DNA of 15,585 nucleotides from JBJTIF01 sp046094825 (GCA_046094825.1 JBJTIF010000002.1:1-15585), one strand, 5' to 3'. Positions 1-6,928 are shown, numbered from the stretch's first letter. Numbers and translations are program-made. Notes: a model not told the origin generated them from the letters alone.

Positions 1-18
1 CGCGTCGGTGGGCGCGCC

Positions 19-24
19 TAGCAT
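19..24 (+). promoter_or_regulatory. -10 box (TAGCAT) for the helicase gene
   Basis: The hexamer TAGCAT ends 9 nt before the ATG at 34, and no purine-rich ribosome site lies between. This fits the TANNNT -10 element of a leaderless or nearly leaderless transcript, as at several other genes in the window. The -35 region is largely cut off by the window edge, so it cannot be judged. Confidence 0.5.
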
Positions 25-33
25 CACGCCCAG

Positions 34-2394
34 ATGACCCCCCTCCCCCTCACGCCCGAGCAGCGCGCGATCGTCGATGCCGTCTCCGGGCCGGTCCGGA
101 TCCTCGCCGGCGCGGGCACGGGCAAGACGACGACGATCAGCCACCGCATCGCGAACCAGGTGCGGACCGGAACCTTCCGCCCCGAGCAGATCCTCGCGGT
201 GACCTTCACCCGCAACAGCGCGACGTGGCTCCGCGACCACCTCGCGCGCCAGGGGGTCCCCGGGGTGGCGGCCGACACCTTCCACGCCGCGGCACTGGGG
301 ATCGTCCGGCGCTGGTGGTCGGAGTGGCGCGGCACCGACTTCCCCCGGACGGTTGCGTCGAAGCTCCGGCTCCTCGGCCCGACACCGCCGACCGTCGATC
401 GCAAGGCGCTCGCGACCGACATCGAGTGGCTGAAGCGCCTGCGCGCGACCCCGGAGACCGCGGCGAAGCTCGCCGGCTCCTCCTCGCGGTCGACGAGCGT
501 CCCGGCCTCCGACCTCGGGCGCCACCTCGCCGCCTACGAGAGCCGCAAGCAGCGCGAGGGCGCGCTCGACTTCGAGGACATGATGGGGCTCTGCATCGCG
601 CTCCTCGACGAGCACGCGCCGGCGCGCGCGTGGTTCGCGGAGACGTTCCGCGCGTTCACGGTCGACGAGTTCCAGGACGTCGATCCGCTGCAGTTCGCGC
701 TCCTGAAGGCGTGGGTCGGCCGCAAGGAGGACGTCTGCATCGTCGGCGACCCGTACCAGGCGATCTACGGCTTCAAGGGATCGTCGTCGTCGTACCTCGA
801 CGCCTTCGGGACGTGGCGGTCGGAGCAGCGGACCTTCCCCCTCACGACGAACTTCCGCTCGACGGTCGAGGTCCTCGCGCCGGCGAACACCTTCGCGCGG
901 CGGATGCCGGGCGAGCACCGCGCGCTCACGAGCTCGCGCCACGGGGACGCGCCGGCGGTGCAGGGGTTCGCGTCGGCCGACCTCGAGGAGCGCGACCTCG
1001 TCGGACGCATCCGCGCGCTCCAGGCCCGCGGTGTCCCGCTCGAGGAGATGGCCGTCCTCTACCGCCTGAACAGCCAGTCGGCGCGCTTCGAGGAGGCGCT
1101 CACCCGCGCGCGCATCCCCCACCAGGTCGCCGAGGGGGACTTCCTGCAGCGCCACCACGTGCGCCGGGCGCTCCAGGCGATCGGCGCCGCGCCGAGCGTC
1201 GCGGCAGGCCTCGAGCGCGTGCGGGCCGAGGCCGCCGCGGCGAGCGACGCGGTCTCCCCCGATGCCGGCGAGGACGAGCTCTCGCGCGCCCAGGACCTCG
1301 CGACCCTCGCGCGGCTCGTCGAGCGCTACGCGGCCGCGGGCTTCGACGATCCGACGAACCTCACCTCGTGGCTCCGCGACGTCCAGGGCCAGCAGACCGA
1401 GGGCGTGCGCCTCATGACGTACCACCGCGCGAAGGGGCTCGAGTTCGAGGCGGTGTTCCTCCCCGAGGTGCAGCAGGGCCTCATCCCCTTCTCGCGGTCG
1501 GTGAAGGAGGGCGGCATGGACGAGGAGCGTCGCCTCTTCTACGTCGGGCTCACGCGCGCGAAGCGCTGGCTCTCGATCACGTGGTCCACCGGTGCCGACG
1601 GCCAGCGTCGGTCCTCGCCGAGCCCCTTCATCGCGGATCTCACGGAGCGCAAGGAGATCCGCCTGCCCGAACGCCGCCGTACGGGCATCGGCATCGCCGA
1701 GCGCGAGGGCGCGACGATCGCGGCGATCACCTCGGAACGGTTCGGACGCGGGTTCACGCGCGGAGGGCGCTTCGCCGAGGACGGGTGGTCGGTCGCCGAC
1801 GATGCGCCGACGTTCGCGTGTCCGGGATGCGGCGGGACGCTCACGGTCGCGAGCAAGCCGAAGGAGCTCTACGGGCGCGAGTCGATCCTCTACGCGCTCC
1901 TGTGCGGGGCGTGCGCCGAGGTGTTCGAACGGAGCGACCTCCCGTCGCCGGACCAGCGGCTCCTCTCGCACTGGGGCAAGACCGGCGAGTCCGAACTCCC
2001 CGCCCGCACGCGGACCCCGCGTCCGACGCGCGAGCGCCGATCCGCCGACGGGCCCGCGCCGGCCCCCGAGATCGACCCCGACGCGGGCGAGCGGCTCCTC
2101 GCGCTCACCGACCGCGAGTTCGGGGTCGCGTTCGAGCGGAGCGGTCGGTTCGCGGACACGGGCTGGGTCCTCCAGGGCACGTCGCCCGTCCGCTGCGGGG
2201 ACTGCGGCACGGAGTACGTCGTGGCCCGCAAGCCCTTCATCGCGTACCGGCAGGGCGAGCCGTACCTCGCGCGCTACTTCGCGCTCCTGTGCGCGCGCTG
2301 TCGCGCCGTCCTCGAACCGAAGGAGCTCCCCGACGACGACCGCCGCGCGCTCCAGCGGTGGGACCGGCGGTGGACCGACGACGCGACCGACTAG
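34..2394 (+). CDS. UvrD/Rep-family (UvrD2-like) ATP-dependent DNA helicase with two C-terminal zinc-ribbon modules
   Basis: Superfamily 1A 3'-5' DNA helicase, 786 aa, expected to act in DNA repair or replication restart in the cytoplasm. Motifs visible in order: Q-motif Gln10, Walker A GAGTGKT (26-32), motif Ia AVTFTRNSA, the THF(A) segment DTFHAAAL, Walker B VDEFQD (D211, E212), motif III GDPYQAIYGF, motif IV TTNFRST, motif V MTYHRAKGLEFE and motif VI YVGLTRAK (R508). The N-terminal half most resembles actinobacterial UvrD2. No HRDC domain follows the motor. Instead there are two related Cys4 modules, C596-x2-C599-x24-C624-x2-C627 and C721-x2-C724-x28-C753-x2-C756. Each is preceded by an FGxxFxRxGRFAxxGW-like segment, which indicates an internal duplication. 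UvrD2 of mycobacteria is known to carry a single tetracysteine module, so two copies is a departure. The ATG at 34 is chosen because a -10 box lies just upstream and the motor starts at once. The motor assignment is secure; the UvrD2 subgroup is inference. Confidence 0.93.
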   Translation: MTPLPLTPEQRAIVDAVSGPVRILAGAGTGKTTTISHRIANQVRTGTFRPEQILAVTFTRNSATWLRDHLARQGVPGVAADTFHAAALGIVRRWWSEWRGTDFPRTVASKLRLLGPTPPTVDRKALATDIEWLKRLRATPETAAKLAGSSSRSTSVPASDLGRHLAAYESRKQREGALDFEDMMGLCIALLDEHAPARAWFAETFRAFTVDEFQDVDPLQFALLKAWVGRKEDVCIVGDPYQAIYGFKGSSSSYLDAFGTWRSEQRTFPLTTNFRSTVEVLAPANTFARRMPGEHRALTSSRHGDAPAVQGFASADLEERDLVGRIRALQARGVPLEEMAVLYRLNSQSARFEEALTRARIPHQVAEGDFLQRHHVRRALQAIGAAPSVAAGLERVRAEAAAASDAVSPDAGEDELSRAQDLATLARLVERYAAAGFDDPTNLTSWLRDVQGQQTEGVRLMTYHRAKGLEFEAVFLPEVQQGLIPFSRSVKEGGMDEERRLFYVGLTRAKRWLSITWSTGADGQRRSSPSPFIADLTERKEIRLPERRRTGIGIAEREGATIAAITSERFGRGFTRGGRFAEDGWSVADDAPTFACPGCGGTLTVASKPKELYGRESILYALLCGACAEVFERSDLPSPDQRLLSHWGKTGESELPARTRTPRPTRERRSADGPAPAPEIDPDAGERLLALTDREFGVAFERSGRFADTGWVLQGTSPVRCGDCGTEYVVARKPFIAYRQGEPYLARYFALLCARCRAVLEPKELPDDDRRALQRWDRRWTDDATD

Positions 2395-2397
2395 GCT
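2392..2397 (+). promoter_or_regulatory. -10 box (TAGGCT) for the SDR gene, sharing the helicase stop codon
   Basis: TAGGCT ends 7 nt before the ATG at 2405, and there is no Shine-Dalgarno sequence in the 10-bp gap. The first three bases are the TAG stop codon of the helicase. A loose -35 candidate, TGGACC, lies at 2371-2376 with a short 15-bp spacer. The placement predicts an mRNA starting at or next to the ATG. Confidence 0.5.
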
Positions 2398-2404
2398 CGG
2401 GCGC

Positions 2405-3142
2405 ATGGACGGCATCCACCTCGTGCTCGGAGCGACCGGCGGGATCGGCTCGGCGCTCGTGCGGCGGCTCCGCGCGGGGGGCACGACGGTCGTCGCGGCG
2501 GCGCGCGACGAGGCGGCGCTCTCGGTCCTCGCCGCGGAGACCGGGTGCGGCACGGCGGTCGTCGGCGATGCCGCGTCGGCCGACGCGGTCGAGTCGGCGG
2601 TCGCCTCGGCGATCGCGCTCGGGCCGCTCGCGGGTGCGGTGAACTGCGTCGGCACGGTGCTCCTGAAGCCCGCACACACGACGTCGCCCGACGACGCCCG
2701 TGCGGTGTTCGACGCGAACCTCGTGTCGGCGTTCAACCTCGTGCGCTCCGCGACGAAGGTCATGCAGCGGCAGGAGGGCGGGGGTTCGATCGTCCTCGTC
2801 TCGTCCGCGGCCGCGCGCACCGGCATCCCGAACCACGAGGCGATCGCGGCGGCGAAGGCCGGCGTCATCGGGCTCACGCTCTCCGCCGCAGCGACGTACG
2901 GCAACAAGGGCGTCCGCGTGAACTGCGTCGCGCCGGGCCTCGTGCGCACGTCGATGACCGAGCGCATCTGGGCGAGCCCCGCGGCGCTCGAGGCGTCGCT
3001 CGCGATGCACGCGCTCGGTCGCATCGGTGAACCGGATGAGGTCGCGTCGGCGATCGCGTTCCTCCTCGACCCCGCGAACGCGTGGATCACCGGCCAGGTG
3101 CTCGGCGTCGACGGCGGGCTCGGTACCGTCCGCACGCGCTGA
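2405..3142 (+). CDS. Short-chain dehydrogenase/reductase (SDR) with the catalytic Tyr position replaced by Ile
   Basis: A 245-aa classical-length SDR, a cytoplasmic NAD(P)-binding Rossmann protein. The N-terminal glycine motif GATGGIG begins at residue 9, the NNAG-type position reads NCVG, the central helix has DANLVSAF, and the C-terminal strand ends in GQVLGVDGG, all standard for the family. The active-site block has Ser134 and Lys151, but the residue that should be Tyr (Ser+13, Lys-4) is Ile147, in HEAIAAAKAGV. This is an intact, in-frame ATC codon with no sign of a frameshift. The protein may still bind cofactor yet use another acid/base or be non-catalytic; its substrate cannot be told. 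It starts 10 bp after the helicase and its TGA overlaps the next ATG (TGATG), so it is likely co-transcribed with the downstream membrane protein and may also be expressed from its own -10 box. Confidence 0.92.
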   Translation: MDGIHLVLGATGGIGSALVRRLRAGGTTVVAAARDEAALSVLAAETGCGTAVVGDAASADAVESAVASAIALGPLAGAVNCVGTVLLKPAHTTSPDDARAVFDANLVSAFNLVRSATKVMQRQEGGGSIVLVSSAAARTGIPNHEAIAAAKAGVIGLTLSAAATYGNKGVRVNCVAPGLVRTSMTERIWASPAALEASLAMHALGRIGEPDEVASAIAFLLDPANAWITGQVLGVDGGLGTVRTR

Positions 3143-3573
3143 TGCGCACGGTGCTCCTCGTCCACGCCGCTTCGACGCTCGCGATGGTCGGCGTGATCTG
3201 GATCGTGCAGCTCGTGCAGTACCCCGGGTTCCTCGAGGTCGGCGCCTCGGAGTTCCGGGCGTACCACGCCGCGCACTCGCAGCGGATCTCGCTCATCGTC
3301 GGGCCGCTCATGGCGATCGAGGGTGTGACCGCGCTCTGGCTCCTCGTCGCGCGCCCGGCAGCGATCCCGCTCTGGGCGGTGGTGGCCGGGTTGGTGCTCC
3401 TCGCGGTCGCGCTCGGGACGACGATGGTCGTCTCGGTGCCGCTCCACGGGACGCTCGCGAACGGGTGGGACGCCGAGGCGATCGGCCGCCTCGTGCGCAC
3501 CAACTGGATCCGCACCGTCGCCTGGACCGCCCGCGGCGCCCTCGCGCTCTGGTTCGTCTCGCTCGCCCGCTGA
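3142..3573 (+). CDS. Small four-helix membrane protein (DUF1772-like)
   Basis: A 143-aa very hydrophobic protein. Membrane segments are apparent at about residues 5-25, 50-70, 75-97 and 124-141. Conserved-looking polar positions include QYPGF (26-30), HS at 45-46, PLHG (100-103) and NWIRT (121-125). The pattern recalls DUF1772/anthrone-oxygenase-like small membrane proteins, but I cannot confirm the family. Its ATG overlaps the SDR stop codon as TGATG, a usual sign of translational coupling, so it is probably made together with the SDR; a functional link between the two is inference. It converges on the FAD monooxygenase gene with only 7 bp between stop codons. Confidence 0.82.
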   Translation: MRTVLLVHAASTLAMVGVIWIVQLVQYPGFLEVGASEFRAYHAAHSQRISLIVGPLMAIEGVTALWLLVARPAAIPLWAVVAGLVLLAVALGTTMVVSVPLHGTLANGWDAEAIGRLVRTNWIRTVAWTARGALALWFVSLAR

Positions 3574-3598
3574 GCGGTCGCTACGCCGGGTCGGCGAG
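3562..3598. terminator. Possible bidirectional terminator hairpin over two convergent stop codons
   Basis: The arms CTCGCC (3562-3567) and GGCGAG (3593-3598) are perfectly complementary. The stem can be extended inward by CG pairs with a bulge. The loop holds both stop codons: TGA of the membrane protein (3571-3573) and TAG of the FAD monooxygenase (3581-3583). There is no T-tract, so function as a terminator is only suggested by position. Confidence 0.3.
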
Positions 3599-4774
3599 GC
3601 CGAACGCGAGCGTCGGATCCGCCGGGTCCCACGTGCCGTCGAACTGCGAGCGATCGCCGTTCCTGCGCGTCCGCGCCGACGCCACACGACCGACCGCGAG
3701 CTGCACGCGTTCCCACGCGCGGAGGGCGCAGGTGACGCAGCACCCGATCTCGTTCTCCCGTTCGATCGCCTCGGCGAGCGCCCACGCGTCGGCGCACGCC
3801 TTCGCGGTCCCCGCGGCGATATGCGGTCGGAGCACGAACGCGGCATCGCCGATCAGGCAGGTGCGGCCGAACACCATCCGCGGGACCTCGAGGTCGTAGA
3901 TCGCCTGGACGAATGGCTGCGCGGTCGCCTCGATGAGTTCGGCGATCGCCGGGGCGAGGTTCGCCCGCGCGAACGAATGGAGTTCGGCGACATTGTCGCT
4001 CGTCGCGGCACCCGGCGGGAGCGTCCGTTCGCGGAGCACGCCCTCGCGGTCGGTCATGAGCGCATCGAGCTCGGGGCCCGCGTCGTAGTTCCGGTACCAG
4101 ACGAAGTTCAGCAGACGCTCCCCCCGCGCGGTCGAACCGCCGGGCCCGGGGATCGGGTACACGAGGATGTGGCTCCTCGGGATCACCTCGTACACGAGTG
4201 CGTCGTCGAACGCCCGGCGAGCCTCGGCGGAGAGGACCGATTCGGGGACCGTGCCCCGCCACGCCACGTAACCCACGTACTCGGGAGCGAGACCCGGGAA
4301 CAGCTCCTCGCGGCTCCGTGACGCGCTGCCGTCCGCGCACACGGCGAGACCGACGTCGTGCGTCCTGCCATCGGCGAGATGGAGCTCGACGTGGCCGTGG
4401 TCGCCCGAGGACGCCCGGACCTCCGCGCCGAGCTCGTAGCGATCGCGACCGAACGCGTCGAGGAGTGCGGCGTAGATCGTGCGCCAGCCCGAGTAGCGGT
4501 ACGGGCGGTGTTCGTCGTGGACGATCGACCCGTCCGCCCCGAGGTAGCGGAGCCGCTCCGTCGAGCACGTGAACGCCTCGAGCGGGAGCCCGACGCGTTC
4601 GGTGAGGTACCGGCTCGTCTCGGGCAGGACGACGATGCCGGCGCCCCGCGCCTCGAGCTCGGCGGTCGAGCGTTCGAACACCGTGACATCGCAGCCGACG
4701 TCACGCAGGACGAGCCCGGCCGTGAGACCGCCGAGCGAGCCGCCGACGACGGCGACCGACGGGCCGCTGCTCAC
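3581..4774 (-). CDS. FAD-dependent aromatic monooxygenase, 2,6-dihydroxypyridine 3-monooxygenase-like
   Basis: A 397-aa group A flavoprotein hydroxylase, cytoplasmic, expected to use NAD(P)H and O2 to hydroxylate an aromatic ring. The N-terminus has the FAD-binding GGSLGGL motif (11-17) followed by VTVFERS, and the second FAD motif is LIGDAAFVLRPH with G309-D310. Several stretches match what I recall of 2,6-dihydroxypyridine 3-monooxygenase of nicotine degraders: GIVVLPE, GYVAWRG, ILVYPIPG, LNFVWYRNYDAGPELDALMTD, RPHIAAGTAKA and the ending AFGL. The true substrate is unknown and no other nicotine genes are visible. The start is GTG at 4774, only 4 bp after the stop of the upstream PPOX gene, so the two are very likely one operon with coupled translation. 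A partner role for the PPOX protein is inference. Confidence 0.9.
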   Translation of the reverse strand: MSSGPSVAVVGGSLGGLTAGLVLRDVGCDVTVFERSTAELEARGAGIVVLPETSRYLTERVGLPLEAFTCSTERLRYLGADGSIVHDEHRPYRYSGWRTIYAALLDAFGRDRYELGAEVRASSGDHGHVELHLADGRTHDVGLAVCADGSASRSREELFPGLAPEYVGYVAWRGTVPESVLSAEARRAFDDALVYEVIPRSHILVYPIPGPGGSTARGERLLNFVWYRNYDAGPELDALMTDREGVLRERTLPPGAATSDNVAELHSFARANLAPAIAELIEATAQPFVQAIYDLEVPRMVFGRTCLIGDAAFVLRPHIAAGTAKACADAWALAEAIERENEIGCCVTCALRAWERVQLAVGRVASARTRRNGDRSQFDGTWDPADPTLAFGLADPA

Positions 4775-4778
4775 GCGA

Positions 4779-5303
4779 TCAGGCGGGCTTGCCGAACGTC
4801 GCGACGCGGTCGACGGTGCACTCGAAGAGCACGCGGCGCTCGTCGATCGACGGATCGCGCAGGCCGTACGGCGGCGGAGCGCCGATGTACTTCGTCCACG
4901 CCTCGTCGATCGTCTCGGTCGCGCGGTGGCCCTCGTTCGGGTCGTCCTCGTGGACCTCGCGCGCCACCGTCGCCTTCAGGCTCATCCAGTGGTACGGGTT
5001 CGCCGGGTTCATGAGCAGGATCGTGATCCGCGGATCTTTGCGCATCCACGCGGTCTTCTTCCGGTGCTCCGCGAAGTTCAGGATCACCTTGTCGCCGGAG
5101 TAACCGAACCACACCGGCGTGAGGTTCGGCCGCCCGTCGCTTCCCATGACCGCGAGCACGGCGGTGACCGGCTCGTCCATGAGCTGCTTGTAGATCGGGT
5201 CGAGGTCGTCGAGCGACGAGAGTTCGACGCGCTCGCCGATGCCGAACTGCCCCTCCTGGACGCCCGCGGAGACGTCCTTGAACTTCGCCAACGTGAACGT
5301 CAT
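4779..5303 (-). CDS. Pyridoxamine 5'-phosphate oxidase-fold (FMN/F420-type) protein
   Basis: A 174-aa cytoplasmic protein with the split beta-barrel pattern of the PPOX superfamily. Characteristic features are AVLAVMGSDGRPNLTPVWFGY (about 48-68), then a basic cofactor-phosphate segment AEHRKKTAWMRKDPRI (78-93). The hydrophobic strand ITILLMN and the Trp/Tyr-rich PYHWMSLK follow. This arrangement is typical of flavin- or F420-binding reductases (Rv1155-like) rather than true PdxH. The cofactor cannot be told from sequence alone. The start at 5303 is supported by a GGAGG site 5 nt upstream; a longer in-frame form from 5345 would ignore that site. It precedes the FAD monooxygenase by 4 bp, so it could supply reduced flavin or act in the same pathway (inference). 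Confidence 0.87.
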   Translation of the reverse strand: MTFTLAKFKDVSAGVQEGQFGIGERVELSSLDDLDPIYKQLMDEPVTAVLAVMGSDGRPNLTPVWFGYSGDKVILNFAEHRKKTAWMRKDPRITILLMNPANPYHWMSLKATVAREVHEDDPNEGHRATETIDEAWTKYIGAPPPYGLRDPSIDERRVLFECTVDRVATFGKPA

Positions 5304-5308
5304 GCCTG

Positions 5309-5313
5309 CCTCC
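5309..5313 (-). promoter_or_regulatory. Ribosome binding site GGAGG of the PPOX-fold gene
   Basis: On the minus strand GGAGG lies 5 nt before the ATG at 5303. This fixes the start and shows that this gene, unlike its upstream neighbour, has a leader. Confidence 0.7.
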
Positions 5314-5321
5314 GTCCTGTG

Positions 5322-5337
5322 CGGGTCATCGGACCCG
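5322..5337 (-). other. Small inverted repeat in the leader of the PPOX-fold gene
   Basis: CGGGTC (5322-5327) and GACCCG (5332-5337) form a perfect 6-bp stem with a 4-nt loop, inside the 84-bp gap between the cupin stop and the PPOX start. It may be an operator, a leader hairpin or a weak terminator of the cupin transcript. The sequence does not distinguish these. Confidence 0.3.
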
Positions 5338-5387
5338 GGGAGCATCGCACGGACCGCGCCGGAGGGGGAGGGGGCGACGGCCGGGCG

Positions 5388-5753
5388 TCAGAGGAGCTCC
5401 ACCGTCGTGAACCGGAGCGTGGTGTCGCCCGCGTTCTCGAGGTCGTGGAGGTGCGGTGCGTCGGGCGAGTGGTCGAAGAACATCGTCTCCCCGAGGTCGT
5501 ACGTGCGGAGGCGGATCGAGCCGTCCGCGAGCCGCTGGAGCGCGCGGCCCGGCGCGACGCAGGTCCAGAAGTACGGACGGGTGTGGGCGTGGAACGGAGC
5601 CCGTTCGCCGGGCTCGAGCCGGACCTCCCAGACCCGGACCCGGTCGTTCTCGAACCACAGTCTCGTGCCCACGGCGAGGTTCTCCGGAGCCCCGTCGAGC
5701 TCGTCGACGAACGCCCCGACGTCGTAGCGCCCCTCCTCGAGCACCTCTCCCAT
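5388..5753 (-). CDS. Small cupin-domain protein
   Basis: A 121-aa single-domain protein with a cupin pattern. Motif 1 is G49-x5-H55-A-H57 continuing to G69, and motif 2 is HLHDLEN, giving H-x3-N near residues 100-105. Two motif-1 histidines plus the motif-2 histidine could hold one metal ion. The usual motif-1 glutamate is not obvious, since the segment reads HTRPYFW. Aromatic residues around the metal site suggest a small-molecule-binding or dioxygenase/isomerase role, but none can be assigned. The ATG at 5753 is chosen because a TACCTT box ends exactly 6 nt before it. It lies 84 bp upstream of the PPOX/monooxygenase pair on the same strand and may be part of the same response. Confidence 0.82.
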   Translation of the reverse strand: MGEVLEEGRYDVGAFVDELDGAPENLAVGTRLWFENDRVRVWEVRLEPGERAPFHAHTRPYFWTCVAPGRALQRLADGSIRLRTYDLGETMFFDHSPDAPHLHDLENAGDTTLRFTTVELL

Positions 5754-5759
5754 CGGCCG

Positions 5760-5765
5760 AAGGTA
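5760..5765 (-). promoter_or_regulatory. -10 box (TACCTT) for the cupin gene, leaderless
   Basis: Read on the minus strand, TACCTT ends 6 nt before the ATG at 5753, and no Shine-Dalgarno sequence is present. The spacing matches other leaderless-type starts in this window. Confidence 0.5.
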
Positions 5766-5786
5766 GCGCGCCGGGCGGGGGCGCGG

Positions 5787-5829
5787 GAGGGTCCCCCGCG
5801 GGAGAGTCCCCCGCGGAGGGTCCCCCCGG
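5787..5829. repeat. Three short GC-rich direct repeats between divergent genes
   Basis: Units GAGGGTCCCCCGCGG (5787-5801), GAGAGTCCCCCGCGG (5802-5816) and a degenerate AGGGTCCCCCCGG (5817-5829) lie head to tail with a period of 14-15 bp. They sit in the 192-bp region between the cupin and DUF2157-like genes, 22 bp beyond the cupin -10 box. They could be operator half-sites or simple slippage repeats. Confidence 0.5.
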
Positions 5830-5894
5830 ACGGGGGCCGTCGGTCCCGTGCCCGACCAGGCAGGCGGGGGGAGGCTTGTCGTGGGAACACAGGT

Positions 5895-5927
5895 GCCGCC
5901 CCTCCCGGAGCCTCCGAGGGAGGCGGC
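5895..5927 (+). other. Inverted repeat upstream of the DUF2157-like gene
   Basis: GCCGCC-CCTCCC (5895-5906) can pair with GGGAGG-CGGC (5918-5927) with a two-base bulge and an 11-nt loop. It ends 7 nt before the AAGGAGG ribosome site, so in RNA it would form a leader hairpin next to the translation start. No clear promoter hexamer is seen upstream. Confidence 0.35.
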
Positions 5928-5934
5928 CAGAGGG

Positions 5935-5941
5935 AAGGAGG
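5935..5941 (+). promoter_or_regulatory. Strong ribosome binding site AAGGAGG
   Basis: AAGGAGG is fully complementary to the usual 16S rRNA tail and ends 4 nt before the ATG at 5946. It sets the start of the DUF2157-like gene. Confidence 0.75.
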
Positions 5942-5945
5942 GGCC

Positions 5946-6914
5946 ATGATCGCCCTCAAGGACCTCGAACAGCACCTCGACGAGTGGCAGGAGGCGGGGC
6001 TCCTCGAGAAGCGCCAGATCGAGGCGATCGAGCACTTCGAGGAGGAGCACCACCCGGTCGAGGAACCTCGGCGCATCCCCGTGGTCGCCGAGGCGATCGG
6101 TTACCTCGGCGCCGCGCTCGCGTCCGCCGCGGTGATGTTCTTCGCGATCAACCAGTGGAAGGAGTGGTCGGACGTCACGCGCGTCGCCGTCCTCGGCGCC
6201 GCGACCCTCGTGGCCTTCGGCGCCGGCTGGTTCACGCGCACGTCGGACGAACCCGCGATCCGCAGGTTCTCCACCGTGCTCCTCGCGCTCACGGTGGGCG
6301 GCACCGCCGCGACGACCGTGATCCTCAGCAACGACGTGCTCGACGTCCGTGAGTCCTACGGCGCGCAGTACGCCGGTGGCGCGGCGCTCGTCGTCGCGAC
6401 GGGGATCTACGTCTTCCTGCGGCGGCACATGCTGCTCCAGATCGCGATGATGGGTGCCACCCTCCTCGCGATCCTGCCGGGCTTCGACCGGCTGCCCGCG
6501 AACGAGGCGCAACCGTGGGCCGGCCTCACGATGATCGCGCTCGGTACGGCGTGGTTCGTCCTCGGGTGGCGGGACATCCTCACCCCCGGACGCGGCGCGC
6601 GGATCCTCGGCCCGATCGTCACCCTCATGGGTGCGTCCGCGATGTACGACGGGGCGCCGGAGCGCGAATGGGCGCTCCTCGTCGCGGTCGTCATCGCGAT
6701 CACGATCGTCGGCCTGTCGATCCTGTTCCAGCAGCCCGAGCTCACCTTCATCGGGTCGGTGTTCACGTTCCAGAACCTGCTCATCTGGCTGAACGAGACC
6801 CTGAAGGGGACGCTCGCGGTGCCGATCGCCCTCCTCGTGGCGGGCGGGATGGCGCTCGGGGCGGCGCTCGTGCTGACGCGCAGGATGCGCGGCGAGCCCC
6901 GCAAGCACGGCTGA
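5946..6914 (+). CDS. Multi-pass membrane protein, DUF2157-like
   Basis: A 322-aa protein. The N-terminal ~45 residues are soluble and acidic/amphipathic (LEQHLDEWQEAGLLEKRQ), in keeping with the short cytoplasmic helical region of DUF2157 proteins. About eight hydrophobic segments follow, roughly at 46-68, 79-97, 108-127, 140-158, 162-178, 191-208, 217-233, 243-262, with a last pair near 268-282 and 291-311. The family has no firm biochemical role. No catalytic motif is visible. The start is fixed by a perfect AAGGAGG site. It is a single-gene unit: divergent from the cupin and convergent with the DUF1295 gene across a strong hairpin. The family call rests on the N-terminal pattern plus topology and is moderate. 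Confidence 0.8.
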   Translation: MIALKDLEQHLDEWQEAGLLEKRQIEAIEHFEEEHHPVEEPRRIPVVAEAIGYLGAALASAAVMFFAINQWKEWSDVTRVAVLGAATLVAFGAGWFTRTSDEPAIRRFSTVLLALTVGGTAATTVILSNDVLDVRESYGAQYAGGAALVVATGIYVFLRRHMLLQIAMMGATLLAILPGFDRLPANEAQPWAGLTMIALGTAWFVLGWRDILTPGRGARILGPIVTLMGASAMYDGAPEREWALLVAVVIAITIVGLSILFQQPELTFIGSVFTFQNLLIWLNETLKGTLAVPIALLVAGGMALGAALVLTRRMRGEPRKHG

Positions 6915-6928
6915 CGCAGGACGGTTCG

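Noticed and set aside
225..2642. An 805-codon frame overlapping the helicase
   Set aside because: The product is almost entirely Arg, Pro, Gly and Ala with no domain, and the other frame gives all UvrD motifs.
3087..4568. A 493-codon minus-strand frame overlapping the FAD monooxygenase
   Set aside because: Arg-rich shadow; the FAD-binding motifs are in the neighbouring frame with a proper start and coupling to the upstream gene.
5883..5887. GGAAC resembling the -35 element of an ECF sigma factor promoter upstream of the DUF2157-like gene
   Set aside because: No CGTC/CGTT-type -10 element is present 16-17 bp downstream, so one pentamer is not enough.
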